Below are positions 6,760 through 15,956 of a DNA stretch of 64,000 nt, one piece after another; within the stretch, counting starts at the first letter, position 1, and every line of letters starts with the position of its first letter. The stretch comes from Variovorax sp. ZS18.2.2 (GTDB lineage: Bacteria; Pseudomonadota; Gammaproteobacteria; Burkholderiales; Burkholderiaceae_C). The stretch lies in the NCBI RefSeq assembly GCF_024701975.1, contig NZ_JANLNM010000010.1, forward strand, positions 124,001-188,000, in the 5' to 3' direction. The position numbers and the translations under genes are program-made. A model generated the notes under the pieces. That model made no database searches. It was not told the origin of the DNA and saw only the letters and a list, made by a program, of their open reading frames with translations.

Positions 6760-8397
6760 GTGATCGACTATCAAAGTCTGCGCTTCGACTACCAACGCCA
6801 CGCCGACCAGGACGCAGCGCCCCCAGCCCGTCACGCCGTGGTGATCGTCGGTGCCGGCCCGGTCGGCCTCACGCTGGCCATCGACCTCGCGCTGCGCCAG
6901 GTGCCTGTCGTGCTGCTGGACAACGACAACACCCTCTCCAGCGGCTCGCGCGCGATCTGCTTTGCCAAGCGCTCGCTCGAAGTGTTCGACCGCCTGGGCT
7001 GCGGCGACCGCATGGTCGACAAGGGCGTGTCGTGGAGCGTGGGCAAGGTGTTCTTCCACGACGAGCAGGTCTACCGCTTCGACCTGCTGCCCGAGCCCGG
7101 CCACGAGCGGCCCGCCTTCATCAACCTGCAGCAGTACTACGTCGAGGGCTACCTCGTCGAACGTGCCGCCGCGCTGCCGCTGATCGACCTGCGCTGGAAC
7201 AACAAGGTGACGGGCATCGAGCAGCGCGACGACGGTGCGGTGCTCACGGTCGAGACGCCCGACGGCAACTATCAACTGGCGGCCAGCTACGTCGCCGCCT
7301 GCGACGGCTCGCGTTCCAATCTGCGGCAGCTGCTCGGCCAGGAGGCCAAGGGCCGCACCTTCCGCGACCGCTTCCTGATCGCCGACATCACGATGGACGC
7401 GCCGCTCCCGACCGAGCGCCGCTTCTGGTTCGACCCGTCCTTCCATCCCGGCCAGAGCGTGCTGCTGCACAAGCAGGCCGACGGCATGTGGCGCGTCGAC
7501 TTCCAGCTCGGCTGGGACGCCGACCCGGTGGAAGAGCGCAAGCCCGAGAACATCACGCCGCGCGTGCGCGCGCTGCTCGACAGCATCGGTTTTGCCGACG
7601 TGCAGTTCCAGATCGGCTGGGCCAGCGTCTACACCTTCGCCTGCCAGCGCATGGAGCGCTTTCGCCACGGCCGCGTGCTGTTCGCGGGCGACTCGGCGCA
7701 TGGCGTGTCGCCCTTCGGCGCGCGCGGCGCCAACTCGGGCGTGCAGGACGCGGACAACCTCGCGTGGAAGCTCGCCGCTGTGGTGCAGGGCGAAGCGCCC
7801 GATGGGCTGCTCGACAGCTATGCGAGCGAGCGCGAGTTCGCAGCCGACGAGAACATCCGCCACTCCACGCGCGCGACCGACTTCATCACGCCCAAGAGCG
7901 AGGTGAGCCGTCTGTTCCGCGACGCGGTGCTGGCGCTGACCAAGCGCCACGCCTTCGCGCGCACGCTGGTCAACAGCGGCCGGCTCTCGGTGCCGGCGGT
8001 GCTGCGCGATTCTCCGCTCAACACGGCCGATGCCGATGCCTTCAAGGGCGCGATGGTGCCGGGCGCGGCGGCCGCGGATGCGCCGACCGTGCGGGCCGAT
8101 GGCAGCGCGGGCTGGTTGCTGCGCGAATGCCATGGGCAGCAGTTCACCGCACTGGTCTTCGGCGCGGGCGAAGCCGCCGAGCGCAGTGCGCAGGTGCTGA
8201 AGGCCAGTGACGCTCCGCTGCACATCGTGCGCGTGCAAGGCACGACACCCGAAGGCGCACTCGCCACCGTGCGCTACGACGCGGAACCCGGTACCGTCTA
8301 CCTCCTGCGGCCCGACCAGCATGTGTGCGCACGCTGGCGGCAACCCACGGCGGCGACCATCCGCGCAGCCATCGATCGCGCACTGGCAAAGGCATGA
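6760..8397 (+). CDS. FAD-dependent aromatic hydroxylase (MhpA-like; possible 3-hydroxyphenylacetate 6-hydroxylase)
   Basis: A 545-residue class A flavoprotein monooxygenase. It shows the GxGxxG dinucleotide fold in VVIVGAGPVGLTLAIDLA, the DG motif in AACDGSRSNLRQLLG, and the FAD-ribityl motif GRVLFAGDSAHGVSPFGARG. It has the extra C-terminal thioredoxin-like region found in MhpA-type enzymes. GTG 6760 is the likely start, with GGAGAC 5 nt upstream; longer frames run into the repeat element. The neighbours are homogentisate 1,2-dioxygenase, fumarylacetoacetase and an immediately downstream 65-residue protein. That suggests a hydroxylase making homogentisate, as the two-component MhaAB enzyme does from 3-hydroxyphenylacetate. 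The substrate is inferred from context only. Confidence 0.8.
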   Translation: MIDYQSLRFDYQRHADQDAAPPARHAVVIVGAGPVGLTLAIDLALRQVPVVLLDNDNTLSSGSRAICFAKRSLEVFDRLGCGDRMVDKGVSWSVGKVFFHDEQVYRFDLLPEPGHERPAFINLQQYYVEGYLVERAAALPLIDLRWNNKVTGIEQRDDGAVLTVETPDGNYQLAASYVAACDGSRSNLRQLLGQEAKGRTFRDRFLIADITMDAPLPTERRFWFDPSFHPGQSVLLHKQADGMWRVDFQLGWDADPVEERKPENITPRVRALLDSIGFADVQFQIGWASVYTFACQRMERFRHGRVLFAGDSAHGVSPFGARGANSGVQDADNLAWKLAAVVQGEAPDGLLDSYASEREFAADENIRHSTRATDFITPKSEVSRLFRDAVLALTKRHAFARTLVNSGRLSVPAVLRDSPLNTADADAFKGAMVPGAAAADAPTVRADGSAGWLLRECHGQQFTALVFGAGEAAERSAQVLKASDAPLHIVRVQGTTPEGALATVRYDAEPGTVYLLRPDQHVCARWRQPTAATIRAAIDRALAKA

Positions 8398-8591
8398 GCA
8401 TGCAACACCTGAACACCACGCCGAACCTCGAGGCGCCCGACGATTTCTACGAAGCGCTCATCGAGGCGCACCAGGGGCTTTCCACCGAAGAAAGCCACGC
8501 CTTCAACGCGCGCCTCGTGCTCGTGCTGGCCAACCACATCGGCTCGCTCGCCGTGCTGCGCGAGGCCTTCGAAGCCGCGCGCAGCCACTAG
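8394..8591 (+). CDS. DUF2783-type small protein, possible hydroxylase coupling partner
   Basis: A 65-residue acidic, helical protein whose ATG overlaps the stop codon of the flavin hydroxylase (ATGA, 8394-8397). The body is a compact helix pair (DDFYEALIEAHQGL and AFNARLVLVLANHIGSLAVL). Its size and translational coupling match the small coupling protein reported for the MhaA hydroxylase, so a role in stabilising or coupling the flavoprotein is plausible. I recognise it as DUF2783-like from general pattern only. Confidence 0.7.
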   Translation: MSMQHLNTTPNLEAPDDFYEALIEAHQGLSTEESHAFNARLVLVLANHIGSLAVLREAFEAARSH

Positions 8592-8642
8592 GCGAACGCC
8601 CCACGCCTTCCAACCTCATCGCGATTTTCGAAAGAGAACACC

Positions 8643-9953
8643 ATGACCCCAGCTTCCGCCAACGACGACCGGCGCTACCTCGGCGGCTTCGGCAACGAAT
8701 ACGCCTCCGAGGCCGTACCGGGCGCCCTGCCGCAGGGCCGCAACAACCCGCAGCGCGGGCCTTTCGATCTCTACACCGAGTTGCTCTCGGGCACCGCCTT
8801 CACCGCGCCGCGCCATGAGAACCGCCGCACCTGGCTGTACCGCCGCCAGCCCTCGGTGGTGTCGGGCCGCTACCAGCCGTATGCGCAGCCGCACTGGACC
8901 ACCGGCGGCGACCGCGAGATCGCGCTGCCGCCCGAGCCGATGCGCTGGCACCCGATGCCGCTCGATGGCGCGGCCGAAGCCGACTTCGTCGACGGTATGC
9001 ACACGGTCGCGGCCAACGGCGATGCCGATTCGCAGGTCGGCGTGGCCTCGCTCATGTACCTCGCAGGCCGCTCGATGGAGAAGCGCGCCTTCGTCAACGC
9101 CGACGGCGAGATGCTGGTCGTGCCGCAGCAGGGCCGCTTGGTCATCACAACGGAGCTCGGCGTGCTCGACGTCAAACCCGGCGAAATCGCGGTGCTGCCG
9201 CGCGGCATGGTCTTCAAGGTGGCGCTGCCCGATGGTCTTTCGCGCGGCTACGTCTGCGAGAACTACGGCGCGCATTTCCGCCTGCCCGAACTGGGCCCGA
9301 TCGGCTCGAACGGCCTGGCGAACGCGCGCGATTTCCAGGCGCCCGTGGCAGCCTTCGAAGAAGACGGCGGCGCCTACGAACTGGTCAAGAAATTCGCCGG
9401 CCGCTTCTGGAAGGCGCCGACCAGACAATCGCCCTTCAACGTGGTCGCCTGGCACGGCAACCTCGCGCCGGTGAAGTACGACACGGCGCACTTCATGGCG
9501 ATCGGCTCGATCAGCTTCGACCATCCCGATCCGTCGATCTTCACCGTGCTGACTTCGCCGAGCGACACGCCCGGCACCGCGAACTGCGACTTCGTGATCT
9601 TCCCGCCGCGCTGGATGGTGATGGAGAACACCTTCCGTCCGCCCTGGTTCCACCGCAACCTCATGAGCGAGTTCATGGGCCTGGTGCTGGGCGAATACGA
9701 CGCCAAGCCGGGCGGCTTCAAGCCCGGCGGCGCGAGCCTGCACAACTGCATGGTGCCGCACGGGCCGGACGAGGAAGCCTTCGACAAGGCGACGCATGCG
9801 GACCTCAAGCCCCACAAGCTGGACAACACGCTGGCCTTCATGTTCGAGAGCCGCTACCGCTTCATTCCGACGAACTTCGCGCTGAAGAGCCCGGCGCTCG
9901 ACACGGATTACGCCGACTGCTGGGCCGGCCTGAAGGATCAGTTCAAGCCATGA
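8643..9953 (+). CDS. hmgA: homogentisate 1,2-dioxygenase
   Basis: A 436-residue non-haem iron dioxygenase that opens the ring of homogentisate to 4-maleylacetoacetate in the cytoplasm. The N-terminus (RRYLGGFGNEYASEA) and the cupin segment carrying iron ligands (PPWFHRNLMSEFMGL) followed by HNCMVPHGPD are diagnostic. Length is normal for the family and the ribosome site (GAAAGAG) is good. It is the central enzyme of this operon; the maleylacetoacetate isomerase gene is not in the window. The next gene overlaps its stop by 4 nt. Confidence 0.97.
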   Translation: MTPASANDDRRYLGGFGNEYASEAVPGALPQGRNNPQRGPFDLYTELLSGTAFTAPRHENRRTWLYRRQPSVVSGRYQPYAQPHWTTGGDREIALPPEPMRWHPMPLDGAAEADFVDGMHTVAANGDADSQVGVASLMYLAGRSMEKRAFVNADGEMLVVPQQGRLVITTELGVLDVKPGEIAVLPRGMVFKVALPDGLSRGYVCENYGAHFRLPELGPIGSNGLANARDFQAPVAAFEEDGGAYELVKKFAGRFWKAPTRQSPFNVVAWHGNLAPVKYDTAHFMAIGSISFDHPDPSIFTVLTSPSDTPGTANCDFVIFPPRWMVMENTFRPPWFHRNLMSEFMGLVLGEYDAKPGGFKPGGASLHNCMVPHGPDEEAFDKATHADLKPHKLDNTLAFMFESRYRFIPTNFALKSPALDTDYADCWAGLKDQFKP

Positions 9954-10927
9954 AGAACACCTTCGCTCCTATCACGCGCCGCGCGGCCGCCATCGCCCTG
10001 CTCGCTGCGCCCTTGCTCGCGCACGCGGCGGACTTCCCTTCGAAGCCGATCCGCTTCATCGTGCCCTACACGCCCGGCGGCACCACCGACCTGGTGGCGC
10101 GCACCGTGGGTCAGAAGGTCTCGGAAAAGCTCGGCCAGCCGGTGCTCATCGACAACCGCGGCGGTGCGGGCGGCAACATCGGCATGGACGCGGTGGCCAA
10201 GGCCGCGCCCGACGGCTACACCATCGGCTTCGGCGCGATCTCGACCAATGCGCTGAACCCGCACATCTACAAGTCGATGGCCTTCGATCCGCGCCGTGAC
10301 TTCACCGCGATCAGCCTGCTGGGCACCTCGACGATCGTGCTGGAAGTGCCGGCGGTGTCGCCGATCAAGTCGGTGCCCGACCTGATCGCCGCCGCGAAGA
10401 AGAACCCGGGCCTGCCCTACGCCACGGCCGGCGCCGGCACCTCGATGAACCTGGCCGGCGTGATGTTCGCGCAGATGACCGGCACCGAGCTCGTGCACGT
10501 GGCCTACAAGGGCAGCGGCCCGGCGATCACCGACATGCTGGGCAACAACATCGGCCTGATGTTCGACAACCTGCCGGCGTCGCTGCCGCACATCCAGGCA
10601 GGCAAGCTGCGCGCGCTGGCGGTCGCCGGGCCGGCGCGCTCGCCGTCGCTGCCCGAGGTGCCGACGATGGCCGAGGCGGGGCTGAAGGGCTACGCGCTCG
10701 ATCCGTGGTTCGGCGTGTACGGGCCGGCGAACCTGCCGGCGCCCGTCGTGAAGGCGCTGAACGAAGCTTTTGTCGAAGCGCTCGCGATGCCCGATGTGAA
10801 GGCCAAGCTGCAGCAAGCCGGCTTCTCGCCGCGCAGTTCGACCGCGCAGGAGCTGGCGACGCTCACGCAGACCGAATACCAGCGCCTCGGCGATGTGGCC
10901 AAGAAGGCCGGCATGACCGCAGACTGA
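9950..10927 (+). CDS. Bug-family tripartite tricarboxylate transporter substrate-binding protein
   Basis: A 325-residue periplasmic solute-binding protein with a signal peptide (about 1-26, cleavage near AHAAD) and the Bug hallmarks IRFIVPYTPGGTTDLVAR and the D/N-rich pocket region. Its ATG overlaps the hmgA stop. No TctA or TctB membrane partner is nearby, which is common because Bug proteins are far more numerous than their permeases. It probably captures an aromatic or dicarboxylic acid linked to the pathway; a sensory role is the alternative. Confidence 0.88.
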   Translation: MKNTFAPITRRAAAIALLAAPLLAHAADFPSKPIRFIVPYTPGGTTDLVARTVGQKVSEKLGQPVLIDNRGGAGGNIGMDAVAKAAPDGYTIGFGAISTNALNPHIYKSMAFDPRRDFTAISLLGTSTIVLEVPAVSPIKSVPDLIAAAKKNPGLPYATAGAGTSMNLAGVMFAQMTGTELVHVAYKGSGPAITDMLGNNIGLMFDNLPASLPHIQAGKLRALAVAGPARSPSLPEVPTMAEAGLKGYALDPWFGVYGPANLPAPVVKALNEAFVEALAMPDVKAKLQQAGFSPRSSTAQELATLTQTEYQRLGDVAKKAGMTAD

Positions 10928-10949
10928 ACAGATCCACAGAAAGACATCC

Positions 10950-12221
10950 ATGACCATCGCACTGAACGCCACCCATGACCCCAAGCTGCGCAGCTGGGTC
11001 GCCTCGGCCAATGAAGCCGGCACCGACTTCCCGATCCAGAACCTGCCCTTCGGCCGCTTCCGCACGGCCGGCAGCAACGAGGCTTTCCGCATCGGCGTCG
11101 CCATCGGCGACCAGGTGCTCGACCTGAAGGCCGCGGGCCTCGTCGATACCGACGACATGAACGCGCTGATGAGCGCGAGCGTGAAGGACCGCCAGGCCCT
11201 GCGCGCCGCGATTTCCGCGGGCCTTGCCGAAGGCAGCGACAAGCAGGCCGCGTGGTCGAAGGCGCTGCTGGCGCAATTCAAGGCTGAAATGACGGTGCCT
11301 TGCCGCATCGGCGACTACACCGACTTCTACACGGGCATCCACCACGCGACCACCATCGGCAAGCTCTTCCGCCCCGACCAGCCGCTGATGCCCAACTACA
11401 AGTGGGTGCCCATCGGCTATCACGGCCGCGCCTCGTCCATCGGCGTGAGCGGCCAGGTCTTCAAGCGCCCGCAGGGCCAGACCAAGGCGCCCGATGCGGT
11501 CGAGCCGAGCTTCGGCCCATCGAAGCGGCTCGACTACGAACTGGAGCTGGGCTTTCTCGTCGGTCGCGGCAATGCGCTCGGCGAACCGATCGCCATCGGC
11601 GACGCCGAAGACCATCTGTTCGGCGTGACGCTGCTCAACGACTGGTCGGCGCGCGACCTGCAGGCCTGGGAATACCAGCCGCTAGGCCCGTTCCTCGCGA
11701 AGAACTTCGCGAGCACGCTGTCGCCGTGGATCGTGACGATGGAGGCGCTGGCGCCGTTCCGCGCGAAGTTCGAACGGCCAGCCGAAGATCCGCAGCCGCT
11801 GCCGTACCTGGATGCGCCGTCGAACCGCGAGGCCGGCGCGCTCGACATCACGCTCGAAGTGCTGCTGCAGACCGCGAAGATGCGCGCCGAAGGCATCGCG
11901 CCCGCGCGCCTCACGCGCGGCAACACCACCGAGGCCGCTTACTGGACCGCCGCGCAGCTCATCACGCACCACACGGTGAACGGCTGCAACCTGCAACCCG
12001 GCGACCTGCTGGGCTCGGGCACGCTCTCGGGCCCGACGCCCGACGCGGCCGGTTCACTGATGGAATTGACGCTGGGCGGAAAGCAGCAGATCACGCTGCC
12101 GAACGGCGAGAAGCGCACCTTCCTGGAAGACGGCGACACGCTGGTCATGCGCGGCTACTGCGAGCGCGCAGGGGCGGTGCGTATCGGGCTGGGTGAAGTC
12201 AGCGGCACGGTGGCTGGTTGA
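10950..12221 (+). CDS. fahA: fumarylacetoacetase
   Basis: A 423-residue enzyme that hydrolyses fumarylacetoacetate to fumarate and acetoacetate, the last step of homogentisate breakdown. Family features are DFYTGIHHATTIGKLFRP (catalytic His and metal Asp region), the E-x-E motif in DYELELGFLVG, LLNDWSARDLQAWEYQPLGPF, and GSGTLSGP near the C-terminus. It is the last gene of the operon, 22 nt after the Bug gene. A repeat element lies between it and the convergent mrdA gene. Confidence 0.97.
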   Translation: MTIALNATHDPKLRSWVASANEAGTDFPIQNLPFGRFRTAGSNEAFRIGVAIGDQVLDLKAAGLVDTDDMNALMSASVKDRQALRAAISAGLAEGSDKQAAWSKALLAQFKAEMTVPCRIGDYTDFYTGIHHATTIGKLFRPDQPLMPNYKWVPIGYHGRASSIGVSGQVFKRPQGQTKAPDAVEPSFGPSKRLDYELELGFLVGRGNALGEPIAIGDAEDHLFGVTLLNDWSARDLQAWEYQPLGPFLAKNFASTLSPWIVTMEALAPFRAKFERPAEDPQPLPYLDAPSNREAGALDITLEVLLQTAKMRAEGIAPARLTRGNTTEAAYWTAAQLITHHTVNGCNLQPGDLLGSGTLSGPTPDAAGSLMELTLGGKQQITLPNGEKRTFLEDGDTLVMRGYCERAGAVRIGLGEVSGTVAG

Positions 12222-12233
12222 GGCTCCCGTGTT

Positions 12234-12339
12234 GTCCCCTCTCCCCTCGGGGAGAGGGCCAGGGTGAGGGCAGTGGGCCTCACCACATCACGCGGCCTTG
12301 ATCGCCGCTCACCCTCTCCCCAGGGGGAGAGGGAGCAAG
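12234..12339. repeat. nested palindromic repeat, family A copy 2
   Basis: About 106 bp with two hairpin ends (CCCCTCTCCCCTCGGGGAGAGG and CCCTCTCCCCAGGGGGAGAGGG given in part) and inner arms AGGGTGAGGGC and GCTCACCCT. It fills the gap between convergent fahA and mrdA, ending 4 nt before the mrdA stop, and could serve as a two-way transcription end. Confidence 0.75.
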
Positions 12340-12343
12340 ACGA

Positions 12344-14314
12344 TCAGGGCGCCGGTGCAGCAGTCGTCGCGGCCACCGGCCACGCCACTTCGCTCGCCAC
12401 GCGCGGCTTGCCCATCGGCGCGCCTGCCTTGCCGGTCTTGATGGCGGCCATGTCCGCCTCGCTCGGGTACTGGTCCATCAGCCAGTAGTCGAACACCCGG
12501 CGCGCGATGGGTGCCGCGGCGCCGGCGCCCCAGCCCGCGTTCTCCACGATCACCGCGACGGCGATCTTCGGGTTGTTGACCGGCGCGAAGGCCATGAAGA
12601 GGGCGTGGTCGCGCTGGTGCTCCTCGAGCGCGCGGGCGTTGTACTTGGTGTTCTGCGCCTGCGTCACCGCCTGCGCCGTACCGGTCTTGCCGGCCGCCTG
12701 GTAGCCCGCGCCCGCGAACACGCCGCGCGCGGTGCCGCTGGTGACCACGCTGGTCAGGCCCTCGCGGATCACCGCCACGTTGGCTGCGGTGAAACCGAGG
12801 TTTTCCGCCGGCGGCTGCGGCAGCGGCACGACCTGCCCGCTGACCGTGTTGCGCGTGGCCAGCACGAGGTGCGGCTTGTGCTTGATGCCGCCGTCGGCCA
12901 CGATGGCCGTGGCCTGCGCGAGCTGCAGCATCGTGAAGGCGTTGTAGCCCTGGCCGATGCCCAGCGAAATGGTCTCGCCCGCATACCACTTCTTCGCCTC
13001 GGGCCGCTTGTAGGCATTGCGCTTCCACTCGGTGCTGGGCAGCACGCCGCGCACCTCGCCGCCCAGGTCGATGCCGGTGATCTGGCCGAAGCCCAGCGGC
13101 TTCATGAAGTCGTGGATCAGGTCCACGCCCATCTCGTTGGCCAGCGAGTAGTAGTAGATGTTGCTCGACAGCTGGATCGAGCGCCGCATGTCGACACCGC
13201 CCAGGTTGCCTTCGGGGCTGCCGAAGCGGTGGCCGCCGAAATTGAAGTAGCCGGGGTCGTTCACCACCACGCTGGCGCCGCGCTTGCCGGTCTGCAGCGC
13301 AGCCATGGCCATGAAGGGCTTGTAGGTCGAGCCGGGAGGGTAGGTGCCACGCAGCGCACGGTTCAAAAGCGGCTTGTCGAGCGATTCGCTCAGCTCTTTC
13401 CAGCTCTCTGTGTCGATGCCTTCGACGAACAGGTTCGGATCGAACGTGGGCTTGCTCACGAAGGCCAGCACCTCGCCGGTCTTGGGGTCGATGGCCACCA
13501 GCGCGCCGCGGCGGTCGCCGAACATGTCTTCCACCAGCTTCTGCAGCTTGATGTCGAGCGACAGCATCACCGTGTTGCCCGGCGTGGCCGGATGGCTCGC
13601 AAGCCGGCGCACCGCGCGGCCACCGGCCGAGGTTTCCATCTGCTCGACGCCGGTCTGGCCATGCAGCGTCTTCTCGTAGCTCTGCTCGATGCCGAGCTTG
13701 CCGATGTAGTCGGTGCCCTTGTAGTTGGCTTGTTCTTCTTCTTCCCAGTCTTCCATCGCGGTCTTCTCGCGCTGGTTGATGCGGCCGATATAGCCGAGCA
13801 CGTGAGAGCCGGTCTCGCCGTTCGGGTAGTTGCGGAAGAGCCGCGCCTTGATCTCCACGCCCGGGAAGCGGTAGCGCTGCGCGGCGAAGCGTGCGACCTC
13901 TTCGTCGCTCAGGCGGGTGCGGATCGGGATGGAGTCGAAGCTGCGCGAGTCCTCGCGCAGGCGCTTGAAGCGGCGGCGGTCGCGCGGCGAGACTTCGAGC
14001 ACCTGCGTGAGGTTGTCGATGGTCTCCTCGACATCGTTCACCTTCGAGGGCGTGATCTCCAGCGTGTAGGCCGAGTAGTTCGAGGCCAGCACGATGCCGT
14101 TGCGATCGAGGATCAAGCCCCGGTTGGGCACCACCGGCACGATGGCCGTGCGGTTGCTCTCGGCCTGCTCGGCCAGGTCTTCATGCCGCGTGACCTGCAG
14201 GTAGACCAGCCGTGCACTCAGCAGGCCGAACGCGAAAAGCACCACCAGGCCGATCACGATCACGCGGCGCTTGAAGCGCGCGAGGTCGGCGGCGACGTTG
14301 CGGATTTCGGTCAT
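12344..14314 (-). CDS. mrdA: penicillin-binding protein 2
   Basis: A 656-residue elongasome transpeptidase that cross-links peptidoglycan during cell elongation. It has a cytoplasmic tail, one membrane helix (about 17-40), a dimerisation/pedestal domain (about 60-240) and a transpeptidase domain. The active-site SxxK is S329-T-Y-K332, SSN is near residue 385 and KTGTAQ near 546. All catalytic motifs are intact. The Pro/Ala-rich tail is probably disordered. It is the distal gene of the mreC-mreD-mrdA block, 66 nt after mreD. Confidence 0.96.
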   Translation of the reverse strand: MTEIRNVAADLARFKRRVIVIGLVVLFAFGLLSARLVYLQVTRHEDLAEQAESNRTAIVPVVPNRGLILDRNGIVLASNYSAYTLEITPSKVNDVEETIDNLTQVLEVSPRDRRRFKRLREDSRSFDSIPIRTRLSDEEVARFAAQRYRFPGVEIKARLFRNYPNGETGSHVLGYIGRINQREKTAMEDWEEEEQANYKGTDYIGKLGIEQSYEKTLHGQTGVEQMETSAGGRAVRRLASHPATPGNTVMLSLDIKLQKLVEDMFGDRRGALVAIDPKTGEVLAFVSKPTFDPNLFVEGIDTESWKELSESLDKPLLNRALRGTYPPGSTYKPFMAMAALQTGKRGASVVVNDPGYFNFGGHRFGSPEGNLGGVDMRRSIQLSSNIYYYSLANEMGVDLIHDFMKPLGFGQITGIDLGGEVRGVLPSTEWKRNAYKRPEAKKWYAGETISLGIGQGYNAFTMLQLAQATAIVADGGIKHKPHLVLATRNTVSGQVVPLPQPPAENLGFTAANVAVIREGLTSVVTSGTARGVFAGAGYQAAGKTGTAQAVTQAQNTKYNARALEEHQRDHALFMAFAPVNNPKIAVAVIVENAGWGAGAAAPIARRVFDYWLMDQYPSEADMAAIKTGKAGAPMGKPRVASEVAWPVAATTAAPAP

Positions 14315-14380
14315 GGCGGTGGCGAGCTTAGGCGCGTGCTAGTGCAAGTCAAGTGCAATGGCAGATGCCGCGGGCGAGGC

Positions 14381-14902
14381 TTAGAGGGGGCGGTTCTCGT
14401 CGGGTTCCGGGGTGCGGCGTTGGGGGGCAAGCAAGAGGGCGCTTGCCAACGGCCACAGCGCAGCCTCGACGGCCGGCGAGATCAGCACCATCCAGCCCGG
14501 GAACACGCCGCCGCCGATCATCCGGGTGATGACCTCGATCAGCTGCGACAGCGCAAAGAGCGGCAGCACCTGCAGCGCCTGCGACAGCACCGGATACCAG
14601 AGCAGCCGCCGGTGGATCGTGATCGCGAAGAAGCCCAGCGTCGTGTAGGACAGCGCATGCTGGCCCAGCATGGAGGCCTGGTGCACGTCCATGCACAGGC
14701 CGAACACGAAGGCCGCGCCGATGCCCACGCGCGAGGGCTGGTGCACGCCCCAGAACACGATCACCAGCGCCAGCAGGTCGGGCATCCAGGCGGCACGTCC
14801 GATGGGGATCATGTTGACCAGCAGCGCCACGATGAGGCTGGTCCACATGAAGAGCGGGCTGACGGGCAACAGAAGCTGCTGCTGGCCTGGGCGCTTGATC
14901 AT
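14381..14902 (-). CDS. mreD: rod shape-determining protein MreD
   Basis: A 173-residue inner-membrane protein with about five hydrophobic helices. It is part of the MreBCD-RodA-PBP2 elongation machinery and is thought to control PBP2 activation together with MreC. The start ATG (14900-14902) overlaps the mreC stop by 4 nt. The family is poorly conserved, so the call rests on topology, size and position between mreC and mrdA. Confidence 0.9.
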   Translation of the reverse strand: MIKRPGQQQLLLPVSPLFMWTSLIVALLVNMIPIGRAAWMPDLLALVIVFWGVHQPSRVGIGAAFVFGLCMDVHQASMLGQHALSYTTLGFFAITIHRRLLWYPVLSQALQVLPLFALSQLIEVITRMIGGGVFPGWMVLISPAVEAALWPLASALLLAPQRRTPEPDENRPL

Positions 14903-15870
14903 CGGCCTCCTCCTGCGGATGCTGCGGGTTTCTTCTCGTTCTTGCCGGCGCCCGGCCTGCCTTCGGGGCGCTTGCGTTGGGTGCTGGAAGTGGCGGCGGG
15001 CGGCGGCGCAGTCGGGGCACCGGTGGGCTCGAGCACCAGCACGTAGCGCGCGGCGGTCACGCTGGCGAGCGGCAGGCAGTAGATGCGGGCAAAGGCCGAA
15101 TCGGCGCGGCGCTCGATGCGCTCGATCTTCGCGACCGGCAGGCCGGACGGGTAGATGCCGTCGACGCCGCTGGTGGAGAGCAGGTCGCCCTCCTGCAGAT
15201 CGGCGTTGGCGGCCATGAATCGCAGCTCCAGACCGCCGCCGTGCGCCGAGGCGTCGCCGAAGGCCACGCTGCGCACGCCGGTGCGGGTGTTCTGCACGGG
15301 AATCGCGAGGTCGCGGTCGATCACCAGCGTGACCTCGCTCGTGAAGGGCAGCACCTGCGTGACCTGGCCGAGCACGCCGCGCGCATCGATCACCGGCGAA
15401 CCCGCCACCACGCCCTGCGTGAGGCCCTGGTCGATGACGATCTTGCGGGTGTAGGGGTCGGCGGCGTCGTAGAGCACCTCGGCCGCGCGGCCCGGCGTGG
15501 TGGTGGTCTGGCGCAGTTCGAGCAGCTCGCGCAGACGGGCGTTGTCCTGCGCCAGCGTATCGGCCTGGCTTGCGCGCTCGGCCTGCATCATCAGCGCCTT
15601 GCGGGCGTCGGTCTCGTTGCGCTGGGCGGTCTGCAGGTCTTCGAGGTAGCGGCCGCCGCCCATCATGATCTGCACCGGCTTGAGCGCCACCCATTGCACC
15701 GGGTAGAGCACCGCGCCGAGGGTCGCGCGGATCGGCTGCACGATATGAAAGCGTGCATCGGCCACCATGAGGAACAGGGAGAGCGCGCCGAAGAAGATCA
15801 GCTTGCTGAGTGCCGACTGTCCCTGGTTGAACAGGGGTGGCGCTGTGCGATCGAGCGTGCCCAGAGGCAT
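14899..15870 (-). CDS. mreC: rod shape-determining protein MreC
   Basis: A 323-residue bitopic protein with a membrane helix near 20-40, a coiled coil at about 65-112 (QRNETDARKALMMQAERA) and a periplasmic beta-barrel pair (about 113-275, including GVVAGSPVIDARGVLGQV). It scaffolds the elongasome in the periplasm. The Pro/Ala/Lys-rich C-terminal tail (after 285) is longer than in E. coli. An intrinsic terminator separates it from mreB, so it may need its own promoter or read-through. Confidence 0.95.
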   Translation of the reverse strand: MPLGTLDRTAPPLFNQGQSALSKLIFFGALSLFLMVADARFHIVQPIRATLGAVLYPVQWVALKPVQIMMGGGRYLEDLQTAQRNETDARKALMMQAERASQADTLAQDNARLRELLELRQTTTTPGRAAEVLYDAADPYTRKIVIDQGLTQGVVAGSPVIDARGVLGQVTQVLPFTSEVTLVIDRDLAIPVQNTRTGVRSVAFGDASAHGGGLELRFMAANADLQEGDLLSTSGVDGIYPSGLPVAKIERIERRADSAFARIYCLPLASVTAARYVLVLEPTGAPTAPPPAATSSTQRKRPEGRPGAGKNEKKPAASAGGGR

Positions 15871-15900
15871 GAATTCAGACCCGGCGGTGGTGCGGAATCA

Positions 15901-15937
15901 AATAACAAAAAGCCGGCCTATGCAAGCAGAGGCCGGC
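15901..15937 (-). terminator. intrinsic terminator downstream of mreB
   Basis: On the minus strand an 8-bp GC-rich stem (GCCGGCCT at 15912-15919 against AGGCCGGC at 15930-15937) is followed by TTTTTGTTATT (15911 to 15901). This is the classic stem plus U-tract, placed 20 nt past the mreB stop. Confidence 0.85.
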
Positions 15938-15956
15938 CGATGATGGCTTTCGCCTT

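Noticed and set aside
12605..15046. An 813-codon plus-strand open frame antisense to mrdA and mreD
   Set aside because: Its protein is Arg/His/Ala-rich with no domain, and the opposite strand holds well-supported cell-shape genes. Such frames are expected in GC-rich DNA. The same applies to 50719-53148, 56649-59030 (minus) and 624-2420 (minus).
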